The notes beneath the pieces are model-generated. The model searched no databases and was not told the DNA's origin. It was given only the letters and a program-made list of their open reading frames with translations. From Pseudomonadota bacterium (GTDB lineage: Bacteria > Pseudomonadota > Gammaproteobacteria > Burkholderiales > Burkholderiaceae_C): a DNA stretch of 64,000 bases. Below are positions 1-8,720 of the stretch, one piece after another. How positions within the stretch are numbered: the first letter of the stretch is position 1; every line of letters begins with the position of its first letter. The position numbers and the translations under genes were made by a program. The stretch spans positions 7,168 to 71,167 of the forward strand of contig JAEWPH010000115.1 of assembly GCA_023460715.1 (NCBI GenBank). Reading direction: 5' to 3'.

Positions 1-453
1 CACCACCCACACCTCGAACTCGTCCTCCAGCAGATCCAGCGCGGTCTGCAGCAGGCAGACATGGGCTTCGCAACCGGCCAGGACGATGGTGGCGCGCTCA
101 TCGGCCGGCGCCTGGGCAGGCTTTTGCAGATGGCGCGGCAGGCTGCGGGCATTGCCGCCCTGCTGCGGGCGGGCCGGGGGGCGCAGCCATTCGCCAAGGC
201 CCTCTTCCGCCGCACTGAAATGCATCTTGGCGAGGGTCTTGCGGCAGAGCGCGCGCAAGGCAGGATCGTTCGGCCCCAGGCGGGAGGGGTTCTGCTCGGT
301 ACCCCACACAGGCACGTCCAGCATTTGCGCGACCTGGGCCAGCCGCACGGCGTTGGCCAGCACGGCCGGGCCTTCGAAGATGGCCGGCATCAGGCGTTCC
401 TGGTAGTCCACCAGCACGAGTTGGGATTCAAGGGCGTCAAGCAGCATGGGCAT
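1..453 (-). CDS. Isochorismatase-family cysteine hydrolase, C-terminus cut by window edge
   Basis: The minus frame runs open from ATG at 453 to base 1 (151 codons, no stop), so the gene continues outside the window. It reads MPMLLDALESQLVLVDYQERL, has GTEQNP about 55 residues in, and near the visible end LAGCEAHVCLLQTALDL. The early Asp and the Cys of the GCEAHVC block match the Asp and Cys catalytic positions of the isochorismatase/nicotinamidase (YcaC-like) hydrolase fold. A second in-frame ATG lies at 447, and no clear ribosome site separates the two. The substrate cannot be told from sequence. The gene is divergent from the NlpC/P60 gene. Confidence 0.85.
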   Translation of the reverse strand, partial: MPMLLDALESQLVLVDYQERLMPAIFEGPAVLANAVRLAQVAQMLDVPVWGTEQNPSRLGPNDPALRALCRKTLAKMHFSAAEEGLGEWLRPPARPQQGGNARSLPRHLQKPAQAPADERATIVLAGCEAHVCLLQTALDLLEDEFEVWVV

Positions 454-927
454 GGCCGGAGGGAAGCCGGCAGAGAAAGGTCAGTCAGCGATCAGCGGGC
501 GATTGTCGCAGGCCGGGATCGGCGTGTCCGCGCAAAGCCATGGTCTCTTAAAGCGTCGGCCTTCCGGGCTGCCAGGCGCGGTGGCTTTCTGAAATGCACG
601 CGGTGCCGCCGTTGCGCGTCGCGCAGTCGGGCTCCAGGCGGTCCGGACGTGAGCGATGTAACCGGAAGCGGTGCGCTATTGCAACCATAGCAGCCAGCGA
701 ACGCCCCATATGGGCCCAGTGTGCGTTTTGTTGCAAATTCGGCAGTGAACAAGCGAGGGTACCGCCAATCGCCCGTCGGGCAGGTCGTTAAGGGTTTTTC
801 GCCCCTGGAAAGGGCGACAACTCCGCGAATAAGGCAAAAACTATCGGCCCTGAATTCTCATGAAATCAATGACTTGCAACATTTCTTACGAATGGATTTT
901 TGGGCAACCGTGTTACCCTCGCGCCCC
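454..927. other. Intergenic region between divergent genes, no gene seen
   Basis: This 474-base gap separates the isochorismatase-family gene from the NlpC/P60 gene. Short open frames exist on both strands, but none has a ribosome site or a recognisable product. The last 150 bases are more AT-rich than the surroundings and probably hold the promoter of the hydrolase gene. I could not assign -35 and -10 boxes with confidence. Confidence 0.5.
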
Positions 928-1485
928 ATGTCTCGTTGGTTCTGCCTTTTGTTACTTGTTTGTGCGAATGCTTACGCTGCGCCCAGCACCGCCACTTCGG
1001 ATGAAGTGGATCGGATTCTGGCCGAGCGTGGCCTCCTGGCCCACCTCCAGGATGTTCGACATGACGTTGCCGACCGCACCACCGAACTCGTCTCCACGGC
1101 CATGGGCTTCCTGGGGGTACCGTACCGCCGCGGCGGCAACAGTGCCGAAACCGGGTTCGACTGCAGCGGCTTCGTGCGCGCGATCTTCGAACAGGCCAAG
1201 GGCATGGTGCTGCCCCGCCGCGCCAACGAACAGGCCGCTGCGACCGAGGTGATCGACAAGAAGGACCTCCAGCCGGGCGACCTGGTGTTCTTCAACACCA
1301 TGCGGCGCGCCTTCAGCCACGTCGGCATCTACGTCGGCGATGGCAAGTTCATCCACGCCCCGCGCAGCGGCGCCGAAGTGCGTGTGGAAGACATGAGCGT
1401 CGCCTACTGGCAGCGCCGCTTCAATGGCGCCCGCCGCGTCCAGGCCGACGAGGCCGATAGCCTGTCCGCCGCATCCAAACGCTGA
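928..1485 (+). CDS. NlpC/P60 family secreted peptidoglycan endopeptidase
   Basis: This 185-residue protein starts with a signal peptide (about residues 1-18, MSRWFCLLLLVCANAYA, cleaved before APS). A single NlpC/P60 domain follows from about residue 50. The catalytic triad is visible: Cys79 in FDCSGF, His131 in SHVGIY and His143 in IHAPRSG. Enzymes of this family cut the D-Glu to diamino-acid bond in peptidoglycan stem peptides, here in the periplasm. An upstream in-frame ATG at 892 would extend the protein by 12 residues, but the 928 start places the signal peptide at the N-terminus. It stands alone and converges with the next gene. Confidence 0.9.
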   Translation: MSRWFCLLLLVCANAYAAPSTATSDEVDRILAERGLLAHLQDVRHDVADRTTELVSTAMGFLGVPYRRGGNSAETGFDCSGFVRAIFEQAKGMVLPRRANEQAAATEVIDKKDLQPGDLVFFNTMRRAFSHVGIYVGDGKFIHAPRSGAEVRVEDMSVAYWQRRFNGARRVQADEADSLSAASKR

Positions 1486-1504
1486 TCGAGCCAGGCGTCC
1501 TGGC

Positions 1505-1882
1505 TCACGGCCTCAAGATGGTCGTGGTCTCGGTGCTTCGGATCGGATCCCCCTGCACATCGACCGGTCGGACCGCCGGGTTCTTGCGCATGGCGCGGGC
1601 CTGCTCCATGTCTTCCTTGTAGCGCTGCCGCGCCTCGGCTTCGCAGCCCTTGCGTTCTGCGCTCGCCGACTGCTTGCATTCCGCCAGAGCGATCTTGAGG
1701 CCGCCACCGGCTTCGCGGATGGCGGATTGGTAGCGCTGTTCCGGCGTGACGTCCGCCTTGCTGCCTCGGTCCAGCGACACGGCGTCGCTCTGTGCGACGG
1801 CCATCCCGGGCAAGCCTGCCAGCGCCAAGGCGGCCAGCGCGGCAGCACAGGTAGAACGGGCTTGGGCAGACAGAACGGTCAT
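1505..1882 (-). CDS. Small secreted protein of unknown function
   Basis: This 125-residue protein has a clear signal peptide: a positively charged start, then an Ala/Leu-rich core ending in GMAVAQ near residue 31. The mature part is hydrophilic and charged, with the only two mature Cys at about residues 69 and 80 (ECKQSAS and KGCEAEARQ), which could form a disulfide in the periplasm. A GGAG ribosome site lies about 9 bases before the ATG at 1882. I do not recognise a family. The coil-like ER/QR-rich segment between residues 76 and 95 is the most distinctive part. It converges with the NlpC/P60 gene. Confidence 0.7.
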   Translation of the reverse strand: MTVLSAQARSTCAAALAALALAGLPGMAVAQSDAVSLDRGSKADVTPEQRYQSAIREAGGGLKIALAECKQSASAERKGCEAEARQRYKEDMEQARAMRKNPAVRPVDVQGDPIRSTETTTILRP

Positions 1883-2166
1883 GTGGCTTCACTCCGGTGT
1901 GAGGGGCACCGTCCAACATAGAAGGCCGGACGGGCATTGGTGCAAAGATTAAGGAGCGCCCCTTCCCTCGGGCATCGGCCCAATCCGCTCCCGACTGTGA
2001 GACAGCTCCCACAAGGCATCGCCTTGACGGCGCGCGCAAAGCCGGCCGGTTGCGTCCCGGCCGTCCGTCGTTCGCCCTTGTCCGACAGAGCCCCGGCCGT
2101 TGCCCGGTCTACAGTCCCGCCACCGAAGGCCTGTCCTTCCTGTCCTCCTTTTATGAAAGCTAGACC

Positions 2167-2418
2167 ATGATGTCTTTTCTGGGTGTGCTGCTTGTCGGTT
2201 TGGTGGTGGGCTTGCTGGCCCGTGCGATCAAGCCCGGTGATGACAAGATGGGATGGATCATGACCATCCTGCTCGGCGTGGCAGGTTCGCTTCTGGCGAC
2301 CTACGTGGGCGTGGCGCTGGGCTGGTACCAGCAGGGCGAGCCCGCAGGCTGGATCGCGTCCATCGTCGGTGCCATCGTGCTGCTGGTGCTGTACGGCATG
2401 CTTCGGCGCAAGTCCTGA
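2167..2418 (+). CDS. GlsB/YeaQ/YmgE family (transglycosylase-associated) membrane protein
   Basis: This 83-residue protein is almost wholly hydrophobic, with three predicted membrane segments at about residues 3-20, 29-50 and 60-78. The short polar turn ARAIKPGDDKMGW after the first segment is the family signature. Despite the Pfam name no enzymatic activity is established for the family. Members are often stress-induced inner-membrane proteins. ATG codons occur at both 2167 and 2170 and the first was taken. It lies 35 bases before the next gene and may share its transcript. Confidence 0.85.
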   Translation: MMSFLGVLLVGLVVGLLARAIKPGDDKMGWIMTILLGVAGSLLATYVGVALGWYQQGEPAGWIASIVGAIVLLVLYGMLRRKS

Positions 2419-2453
2419 CCGGCTGATCCCCTTCAGCCAAGACCCCGGCCGCC

Positions 2454-2969
2454 ATGGCCCTGCGCGCCCGCCCCATCCCGTCGCACGTCCTCGCAGAGGG
2501 CGATTCGGCGCTGGAAGCCGCCATCGACCGCAGCCGCCGGCTACTGCACCGGCGGGCACTGATCGCGTCCGTCGCCAGTGCCGTGCCGGTGCCCGGGCTG
2601 GACTGGGCGGTGGATGCCGCCCTGCTTTCGCGCCTGATTCCCCAGATCAATACCGAGTTCGGCCTGACGCCCGCGCAGATCGACCGGCTCACGCCGCACA
2701 AGCGCGAACAGGTGCAGAAGGCGGTGTCGATGGTGGGCTCGGTCCTGATCGGCAAGTTCATCACCCGGGAGTTGATCCTGCGGGCCACCCAGGCCGTCGG
2801 CGTGCGGCTGACCGCCAAGCAAGCTGCCAAGTACGTGCCTATCGCCGGCCAAGCCGTTTCGGCGGCGCTGGGCTACGCCACCATGCGCTACCTGGGCGAG
2901 CAGCACCTGCGCGACTGCGTTCAGGTCGCCAAGGCCGCACAACTGACTCTGCCGGCACCCCGCGCCTGA
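2454..2969 (+). CDS. DUF697-like/EcsC-like membrane-associated protein, unknown function
   Basis: This 171-residue protein has an N-terminal amphipathic region. It then has Ala/Gly-rich stretches (ALIASVASAVPVPGLDWAVDAALL at about residues 35-60 and PIAGQAVSAALGYATM at about 129-145) that resemble the glycine-rich hydrophobic hairpins of DUF697 or EcsC-like proteins. No catalytic motif is seen. It follows the GlsB-like gene by 35 bases and precedes the SNF2 helicase by 59 bases, all on the plus strand. The family call is tentative; that it is a real gene is well supported by codon use and spacing. Confidence 0.7.
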   Translation: MALRARPIPSHVLAEGDSALEAAIDRSRRLLHRRALIASVASAVPVPGLDWAVDAALLSRLIPQINTEFGLTPAQIDRLTPHKREQVQKAVSMVGSVLIGKFITRELILRATQAVGVRLTAKQAAKYVPIAGQAVSAALGYATMRYLGEQHLRDCVQVAKAAQLTLPAPRA

Positions 2970-3028
2970 CCGGCGTTGCGCGATGCCGGACCGCGGCCGA
3001 CGCCCGGCGCAGCGGCACAATCGCCGCC

Positions 3029-5833
3029 ATGCGCTCGCCTGTATCGCCTGCCCCCATGGACTCCCCTGAGCGCGCCGCCGCAGTAGCCGCGTGGGTGGAG
3101 GCGCTGCGCCGGCAGGCCAACGCCGCCGAGCTGCAACAGCTGCCCCCGCTGACCGAGGCCGAAGCGGCCCGGGCCATGGCAGTTCTGCGCGCAGGCGGCG
3201 CGGGCGAGGTGTCGGCGCAAACGCCTGCGCCTTCGGGAGCGGATGCCGGCGACGGCGCGGTGCCCGGCCGGTTCCGCCCCCGCCTCACCTTGATGACCCT
3301 GACCCGCGGCGATGGGCTGCTGGGCGTGCGAGCCCACGGCCGCATCGGACCGCGGGCCGATGCCGTCACGCTGGCCTCCGTTGACTGGACCTACCGCACC
3401 GACGCCGGCCACACCTGGGAGGCGCCCGCCCCCACCACCGTGCTCAACAGCCGACCGGCGGCGGAGCAAGAGCTGTTCGACACGGGCGGGCCCGTGGTCC
3501 GCCTGCTGCGCGACCTGGCCGCCGAGAGCGATGCCCTCGACCGCCTCTGGGCGCTGGGCTTGGCGCCCGTGGACCCGTCCCATCTGCAATGGCGCCATCG
3601 CGAGATGGGCGCGACCCTGGGCCCGGTATGGACGCTGCCGCAGGAGGCGCACTTCGGCGACTTCTGGGCCGACCAGATCCCGCGATTGCGCGCGGAGGGC
3701 TGGGCCGTGGTCGTATGCCCCGGCTTCGCGCACCTGAGCGTGCCGGTGCAGCGCTGGAAGCTGCTGCTCGCTGCGGACACCGGCGAGGTCGTCGGCCGCG
3801 AGGTGGCAGGCGACCTGGCCCCCCCGGATCGCCCCGTGCAGAAGCTGCGCCTGCCCGAGCGCGAAGGCGCCTGGCTGCTGACCCTGGGCGTGGAAATCGA
3901 CGGCGAGAGCCTCGACCTGGCTCCTCTGTTGGCCGATCTGCTGCAGCGCGATCCACGCTGGCTCGATGCCCGCGAAATGGCCGCCATCAGCGATGACGCC
4001 ACGATCCGCCTGCGCGCTCCCGGCGGGCGCCGCATCGACGCGCCAGCGGCACCGCTCAAGGCCATCGTCGGCGCCATGGTGGACCTACTCACCGACCCTC
4101 TGCGCCGCCAGCGCCGTGACGGCGATCCGCTGCGGCTGGGCGCCTGGGAAGCCCGCCGCATCGAGGCGTTGCGCGCCGGCCTCTTGCAGGCGCACCGGGT
4201 GGACGCCCACAACGCCTGGCAATTGCAGGGCGAGGCCGGCCTGGCCGCCCTGGCCCGGCGCCTGCAGGCCCTGGGCGGCCCGCAGCCTGTGGCGCAACCC
4301 CAGGGCCTGTCGGTCACCCTGCGCCCCTACCAGTTGGAAGGCCTGGCCTGGCTGCAGTACCTGCGGGCCCAGCGCCTGGGCGGCATCCTGGCCGACGACA
4401 TGGGCCTGGGCAAGACCGCGCAGGCCCTGGCCCATGTGCTGGTGGAAAAGGAAGCCGGCCGCCTGCGCGCGCCGGCCCTGGTCGTGGTGCCCACCTCGCT
4501 GCTGTTCAACTGGCAGGCCGAGGCGGCACGCATGGCGCCCGGCCTGCGCGTGCTCACGCTGCACGGCCCTGCGCGCGCGGCGCGGTACGCGCAGATCGCC
4601 CAGCACGACCTGGTGCTGACCACCTACCCCCTGCTGTGGCGCGACGCGGACGCCCTGGCCGAACAGCGCTTCCATCTGCTGATCCTGGACGAGGCGCAGA
4701 TGGTCAAGAACGCCGGCAGCCGCAGCGCCCGCGCGCTGCGCCGGCTGCAGGCCAGCCACCCGCTGTGCCTGACCGGTACGCCGCTGGAGAACCATCTGGG
4801 CGAGCTGTGGGCGCAGTTCGACTTCCTGATGCCCGGCTTTCTGGGCGATGCGCGCAGCTTTGCCCAGCGCTGGCGCAAGCCCATCGAAGAGAACGGCGAA
4901 ACCCTGCGCGCCCAGCTGCTGGCGCAGCGCGTGCGCCCATTCATCCTGCGCCGTCGCAAGCAGGACGTGGCCACCGAACTGCCGCCGCGCACCGAGGTGC
5001 TGCAACGCGTGCAGCTGCAGGGCCGCCAGCGCGCGCTGTACGAGGCCGTGCGCACCAGCGTGGACCAGCAGGTGCGCCGCGTGCTGGAGCGACAGGCGTT
5101 CGACGGCGCGCAGATCGCCGTCCTGGACGCGCTGCTCAAGCTGCGCCAGGTCTGCTGCGACCCGCGCCTGGTCAAGGGTGCGCCCGTCCATCCCCAGACA
5201 GAACGCGCCAAGCTGGAGCTGCTGGCCGACCTGCTGCTCGCCCTGCTCGCCGAAGGCCGCCGCGTGCTGGTGTTCTCGCAGTTCACCGAACTGCTGGCGC
5301 TGGTGGCCGAGCAGATGGACGCGCAGGGTCTGCCCCACTTGATGCTCACCGGCCAGACGCCGCCGGGCCAGCGCGGTGCCGTGGTGCGGCGCTTCCAGGC
5401 CCGGGGCGACGACGGTGCGCCCGTGCTGCTCATCAGTCTGAAGGCCGGCGGCACGGGCCTGAACCTCACCGCCGCCGACACCGTGATCCACCTCGACCCC
5501 TGGTGGAACCCGGCCGTGCAGGAGCAGGCCACGGCACGCGCCCACCGCATCGGGCAGGACCAGCCCGTGTTCGTCTACACCCTGGTGGTGGAGGGCAGCA
5601 TCGAGGAACGCATGCTGGAACTGCAGGCCCGCAAGCAGGCCCTGGCCAGCGGCGTGCTGGGCCACGACGCTGACGGCGCCGCCAAGTTCAGCGAAGACGA
5701 CCTGAATGCCCTGCTCGCCCCGCTGGCCGAGCCACGCGACAACCCCCTCGCGATGCCCGGCGAGGGCGATACGCGCTGGGGCAGCACCGGCCAGCGCCGG
5801 CCGCGTGCCCCGCTGCATGGTGGAGGTGGTTAG
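3029..5833 (+). CDS. SNF2/Rad54-family DEAD/DEAH-like helicase (ATP-dependent remodeller)
   Basis: This is a 934-residue protein. The first 420 residues are not catalytic and match the variable N-terminal half of bacterial SNF2 proteins. The SNF2 ATPase core begins near LRPYQLEGLAWLQ (about residue 430), with Walker A DDMGLGKT (Lys462), Walker B DEAQ (554-557), and motif III LTGTPLEN. The second helicase lobe follows (VLVFSQFTELLALV, then SLKAGGTGLNLTAA and ARAHRIGQ). Such proteins translocate on double-stranded DNA and displace proteins such as RNA polymerase. The frame is open far upstream, but the extension overlaps the preceding gene in another frame, so ATG 3029 was chosen; ATG 3056 is an alternative. 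No SWIM zinc finger was seen. Confidence 0.92.
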   Translation: MRSPVSPAPMDSPERAAAVAAWVEALRRQANAAELQQLPPLTEAEAARAMAVLRAGGAGEVSAQTPAPSGADAGDGAVPGRFRPRLTLMTLTRGDGLLGVRAHGRIGPRADAVTLASVDWTYRTDAGHTWEAPAPTTVLNSRPAAEQELFDTGGPVVRLLRDLAAESDALDRLWALGLAPVDPSHLQWRHREMGATLGPVWTLPQEAHFGDFWADQIPRLRAEGWAVVVCPGFAHLSVPVQRWKLLLAADTGEVVGREVAGDLAPPDRPVQKLRLPEREGAWLLTLGVEIDGESLDLAPLLADLLQRDPRWLDAREMAAISDDATIRLRAPGGRRIDAPAAPLKAIVGAMVDLLTDPLRRQRRDGDPLRLGAWEARRIEALRAGLLQAHRVDAHNAWQLQGEAGLAALARRLQALGGPQPVAQPQGLSVTLRPYQLEGLAWLQYLRAQRLGGILADDMGLGKTAQALAHVLVEKEAGRLRAPALVVVPTSLLFNWQAEAARMAPGLRVLTLHGPARAARYAQIAQHDLVLTTYPLLWRDADALAEQRFHLLILDEAQMVKNAGSRSARALRRLQASHPLCLTGTPLENHLGELWAQFDFLMPGFLGDARSFAQRWRKPIEENGETLRAQLLAQRVRPFILRRRKQDVATELPPRTEVLQRVQLQGRQRALYEAVRTSVDQQVRRVLERQAFDGAQIAVLDALLKLRQVCCDPRLVKGAPVHPQTERAKLELLADLLLALLAEGRRVLVFSQFTELLALVAEQMDAQGLPHLMLTGQTPPGQRGAVVRRFQARGDDGAPVLLISLKAGGTGLNLTAADTVIHLDPWWNPAVQEQATARAHRIGQDQPVFVYTLVVEGSIEERMLELQARKQALASGVLGHDADGAAKFSEDDLNALLAPLAEPRDNPLAMPGEGDTRWGSTGQRRPRAPLHGGGG

Positions 5834-5886
5834 CGTAGGCACGGCGGCTACGGGTGCCGCCCTCTCTCTATTCAAGCCTTAAAGCC

Positions 5887-5942
5887 TTTTTGGCCTGCAG
5901 CGCTTTATTCATCAGCGCATACAGCTACAAAACATATAGCAA
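5887..5942 (+). repeat. Interspersed palindromic repeat, copy 1
   Basis: This is an intergenic copy of the element built as TTTTTGGCCTGCAGCGC, a short loop, then a GCGC-containing arm followed by CAGCTA and a TATAG tail. It lies between the SNF2 gene and the EVE-domain gene. It shares the left arm with the copies at 8478 and 61147. Confidence 0.8.
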
Positions 5943-6043
5943 TGCAATCGCGCGGCACTTGGGTTGCCTGCCGGGTACTACGCACCCACCGTCCGCGCAT
6001 CCTGCTGCGGTTTCACCTCCCCATCCTTTGCCAGAATGGCGCC

Positions 6044-6550
6044 ATGCCCCACGCCGACCCGTCTTCGCCCGCCGCTGCATCCCCCCTGCGCCCCGTCCGC
6101 CACTGGCTCATGAAATCCGAGCCCGACGAATGCTCCATCGACGACACCCTGGCCGCGCCCGATGCGACCGTGCCCTGGACCGGCGTGCGCAACTACCAGG
6201 CGCGCAATTTCATGCGCGACGAGATGCAGGTGGGCGACGGCGTGCTGTTCTACCACTCCAGTTGCCCCCAGTCCGGCATTGCCGGCATCGCCCGCGTGGC
6301 GTCCACCACCCGCCCCGATCCCACGCAGTTCGACCCCGCTTCGCCCTATTACGACCCCAAGTCCGCACCCGAAGCCCCCCGCTGGCTGCTGCTCGACGTG
6401 CAGGCCCTGCGCAAGACACGGCTCATTCCCCTGGCCGAGCTGCGCGCCACGCCGGCGCTGGCAGGGTTGCGCATTCTCCAGAAGGGCAGCCGGCTGTCGA
6501 TCACGCCCGTGGAAGCGGCCGAATGGCAGTTGATCGAACAGATGGGATGA
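6044..6550 (+). CDS. EVE domain-containing protein (predicted modified-base or RNA binding)
   Basis: This 168-residue protein is essentially one EVE domain. RHWLMKSEPDECSIDDT (from about residue 18) is the conserved N-terminal strand and turn; WTGVRNYQARNFMRDEMQVGDGVLFYHS and GIAGIARVAS are the pocket-forming core. EVE is a PUA-like fold. Family members have been linked to binding modified cytosines or modified RNA, but the ligand here is unknown. An in-frame extension to 5942 runs through the upstream repeat, so the ATG at 6044 was preferred. It stands alone downstream of the SNF2 gene. Confidence 0.88.
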   Translation: MPHADPSSPAAASPLRPVRHWLMKSEPDECSIDDTLAAPDATVPWTGVRNYQARNFMRDEMQVGDGVLFYHSSCPQSGIAGIARVASTTRPDPTQFDPASPYYDPKSAPEAPRWLLLDVQALRKTRLIPLAELRATPALAGLRILQKGSRLSITPVEAAEWQLIEQMG

Positions 6551-6797
6551 CCCAAGCGGAAGCGCCGTTGCGCGCGGCGTTGGCGTGGTTGCCCCAGGCC
6601 TTCGCCCGGCGCCCCCGCCGGATGGCGCTGCCCCGCGCAAGCCTCCGCGCCCCTGCTCGACAGTGGGGACAGCAAATGTAAGAAGGCTTGCGATGCCCCA
6701 ACGAACGGGTAAGGTGGCTGCTCGTCGTCAGCGCTGGGTAACGACGCCCGGCTGTGTGCTTCCGCTGCCCCTGGAGGGCAGCTCACAAGGGCCCAGC

Positions 6798-7022
6798 ATG
6801 GACTTTCCTCTTCTGCAAGCCGCTGCCGCCAGGCAGCCGCTGTTTCTCCACCGGCCCGACGAAGTCCGCGCCTTCGAGGACATGCGCAGCAAAGGCCTCG
6901 TTGCGGGAACCGTACGGGGCGACGGACATGGAAGACCGTGCGCCGTCCTTTACTGCCTGACGCCCGACGGCCGGGCCTTGCTGGCCATGACCCGGTTCAT
7001 GGCGACAGCGAGTACGCGGTAG
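6798..7022 (+). CDS. Small hypothetical protein
   Basis: This is a possible 74-residue product starting MDFPLLQAAAARQPLFLHRP, with a Leu/Ala-rich N-terminal half and a C-terminal half with TPDGRALLAMTRFM. I recognise no family. The ribosome site is weak. Codon use is compatible with the neighbours, but the open frame continues upstream of the chosen ATG, so both the start and the reality of the gene are uncertain. Confidence 0.4.
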   Translation: MDFPLLQAAAARQPLFLHRPDEVRAFEDMRSKGLVAGTVRGDGHGRPCAVLYCLTPDGRALLAMTRFMATASTR

Positions 7023-7208
7023 AGCCGGACGCACCTGCGAGCACGTCTGCCAGCCTGCACGCGCCATGGCTGCGGCGGTGGCTGCCGGCCAGCTTGCGGC
7101 GAAAGCCTGCTCGCGCGGGCCGCTGTGACTTTCTTCCTCTGCAAGACCGCCGGCTCCCTGGGGACAGCGCTTGCAGCGGCCCATCTACCCTTCGTCCAGG
7201 ACCTTCCC

Positions 7209-7463
7209 ATGCCCGACACCCGGCACCCTCATCCTTCTAGTTCTCGCCTTCCAGCCAAGGCCCCTGGCGCCAGCGACCAGCCGGCCGGCCCGCAAGACGG
7301 GCCCGTCGCTCCCATGGCGCCAGGCGACGAGGCGCCCGAAGGGACGCCGCGCACCGGCGAAGCGCCCTGTCCCGAATGCGGCGGCTCGGGGCAGCGGGGC
7401 GGCACGGTGTGCCGCCATTGCGAGGGACAGGGCGTGGTGACGGTCGGAATCGGTGGGGCGTAG
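7209..7463 (+). CDS. Small protein with a DnaJ-type CxxCxGxG zinc motif
   Basis: This 84-residue protein starts with a Pro/Ala/Gly-rich, probably disordered N-terminal half. It ends in CPECGGSGQRGGTVCRHCEGQG, a pair of CxxCxGxG modules like one zinc centre of the DnaJ cysteine-rich domain. The four Cys could hold one zinc ion. No J domain is present in it or nearby. Function is unknown; similar short stand-alone zinc modules are often annotated as DnaJ-like or molecular-chaperone related. The frame extends upstream, and the ATG at 7209 was taken because the extension is not protein-like. Confidence 0.65.
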   Translation: MPDTRHPHPSSSRLPAKAPGASDQPAGPQDGPVAPMAPGDEAPEGTPRTGEAPCPECGGSGQRGGTVCRHCEGQGVVTVGIGGA

Positions 7464-7504
7464 CGCAGTTCGGGCGGCCGCAGTGCGCTGCCCTGCACTG
7501 CCCA

Positions 7505-8464
7505 TCAAACGCCGCGGAACACCAGCACCTTGAGCGACCGCTCTTCGTCCACGTCCGCGAACACGGCCGGGTTGGCCACGCGCTCCACGAACTGCAGCTC
7601 GGGTGCCAGCTCGCGCACCTGGTCCTGCAGAAAGGCCGCGCCCAGCTCCGGCGCGTTCAGGCACAGCAGCGCGTGGCCGCCCGGGGCCAGCAGGTCGGGC
7701 AGGCGGCGGATCAGGCGGGCGTAGTCCTTGGTGGCGACGAAGCTGCCCTTCTGGTAGCTGGGCGGGTCGGCGATCACCAGATCGTAGGGGCCGCTGCGGG
7801 TGATCTTGCCCCAGGTGCTGAAGACATCGTGGGCCAGGAAGCTGGCGCCGGCGGTCAGGCCATTGAGCTGGTGGTTCTGCTGGCCGACGGCCATGGCGCC
7901 ACGGGCCATGTCCACGTTGACCACGTGGCGGGCGCCGCCCCGCAGCGCCGCAACCGAGAACGCGCAGGTGTAGGCAAACAGGTTCAGCACCTTCATGCCC
8001 CGCGATGCGCGCGGCTCCAGGGCCTTGTGCGCGGCGATGCGCTCGCGCACCCAGCGCCGGCCCTCGCCCATGTCCAGGAACAGGCCGTGGTTCTGGCCGC
8101 GGAGCACGTGCACGCGGAACTGCGCGCCCTGCTCGGTGACGATGTGCGGGTCCGGCACGCTGCCGGCCATCAGGCGGGTGTCGGTACGGCCCTCGATGCG
8201 CAGCGCCTCGCCCCGGTGCTGGAAGACCCAGTTCAGCGGCTCGCCCGCCGGGGCGATCTGCGCCCAGCGGGCCTGCAGCGCCGCCCCGACGGCGGCCAGC
8301 TGCTCGTCCGTGGCCGGCGCGAAGCTGGTGGCGACGAACACCGGCGGATACGCGTCCAGCGTCCAGGGCTCGCTGCCGGCGTGCATACCGCCCCGGCCGT
8401 GGAAGACGCGGCAGGCCTCGGTGGGCAGGGGCATGGCCGCGATGGCGTCTAGCAAGGCTTGCAT
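7505..8464 (-). CDS. Class I SAM-dependent methyltransferase (RlmI/RlmK-like, Methyltrans_SAM family)
   Basis: This 319-residue protein has an N-terminal half typical of the C5-cytosine or guanine rRNA methyltransferases of the RlmI/RlmL group (HVLRGQNHGLFLDMGEGRRWV). The Rossmann methyltransferase core follows: motif I VLNLFAYTCAFSVAA (about residues 159-173), the acidic loop VNVDMARGA, and the catalytic motif DLVIADPPSYQKG (about 226-238). The likely role is methylation of a base in 23S rRNA, but the target nucleotide cannot be read from sequence. It is smaller than E. coli RlmI (396 residues) and lacks the N-terminal PUA domain. The gene converges with the zinc-motif gene. Confidence 0.85.
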   Translation of the reverse strand: MQALLDAIAAMPLPTEACRVFHGRGGMHAGSEPWTLDAYPPVFVATSFAPATDEQLAAVGAALQARWAQIAPAGEPLNWVFQHRGEALRIEGRTDTRLMAGSVPDPHIVTEQGAQFRVHVLRGQNHGLFLDMGEGRRWVRERIAAHKALEPRASRGMKVLNLFAYTCAFSVAALRGGARHVVNVDMARGAMAVGQQNHQLNGLTAGASFLAHDVFSTWGKITRSGPYDLVIADPPSYQKGSFVATKDYARLIRRLPDLLAPGGHALLCLNAPELGAAFLQDQVRELAPELQFVERVANPAVFADVDEERSLKVLVFRGV

Positions 8465-8477
8465 AGGATTTCAGGTG

Positions 8478-8530
8478 TTTTTGGCCTGCAGCGCTTATGC
8501 ATCAAGCGCAGGCAGCTACTATTTCTATAG
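8478..8530 (+). repeat. Interspersed palindromic repeat, copy 2
   Basis: This intergenic copy has the arms GCAGCGCTTATG and CATCAAGCGCAGGCAGC and ends in CTATAG. It is one of the best-preserved copies and I use it as the reference. It sits 14 bases upstream of the methyltransferase start, in the 256-base gap before the LacI-family gene. I see no gene in that gap. Confidence 0.85.
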
Positions 8531-8720
8531 TACGGCGAAGGGGCTGCAGCGTGCGGCACCCGCGCCGGCAGGCTGATGGCGTGGGCGGCGGCGAGGGCCG
8601 TGGCAGGCCAGCAGACAGGCATGGGGAGCGCGGATTATCGGCGCGCCGGGCGGGGCGCCTGAAGGGGAGCCGCCCGTCGCGCACGCCAGCTACGGCGCCC
8701 GCGCCTTCAGTCCCTGCGCC

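Noticed and set aside
4085..5875. A 596-codon open frame antisense to the SNF2 helicase gene
   Set aside because: The product is Gln/His/Ala-rich without domain signatures, whereas the plus strand holds all helicase motifs.
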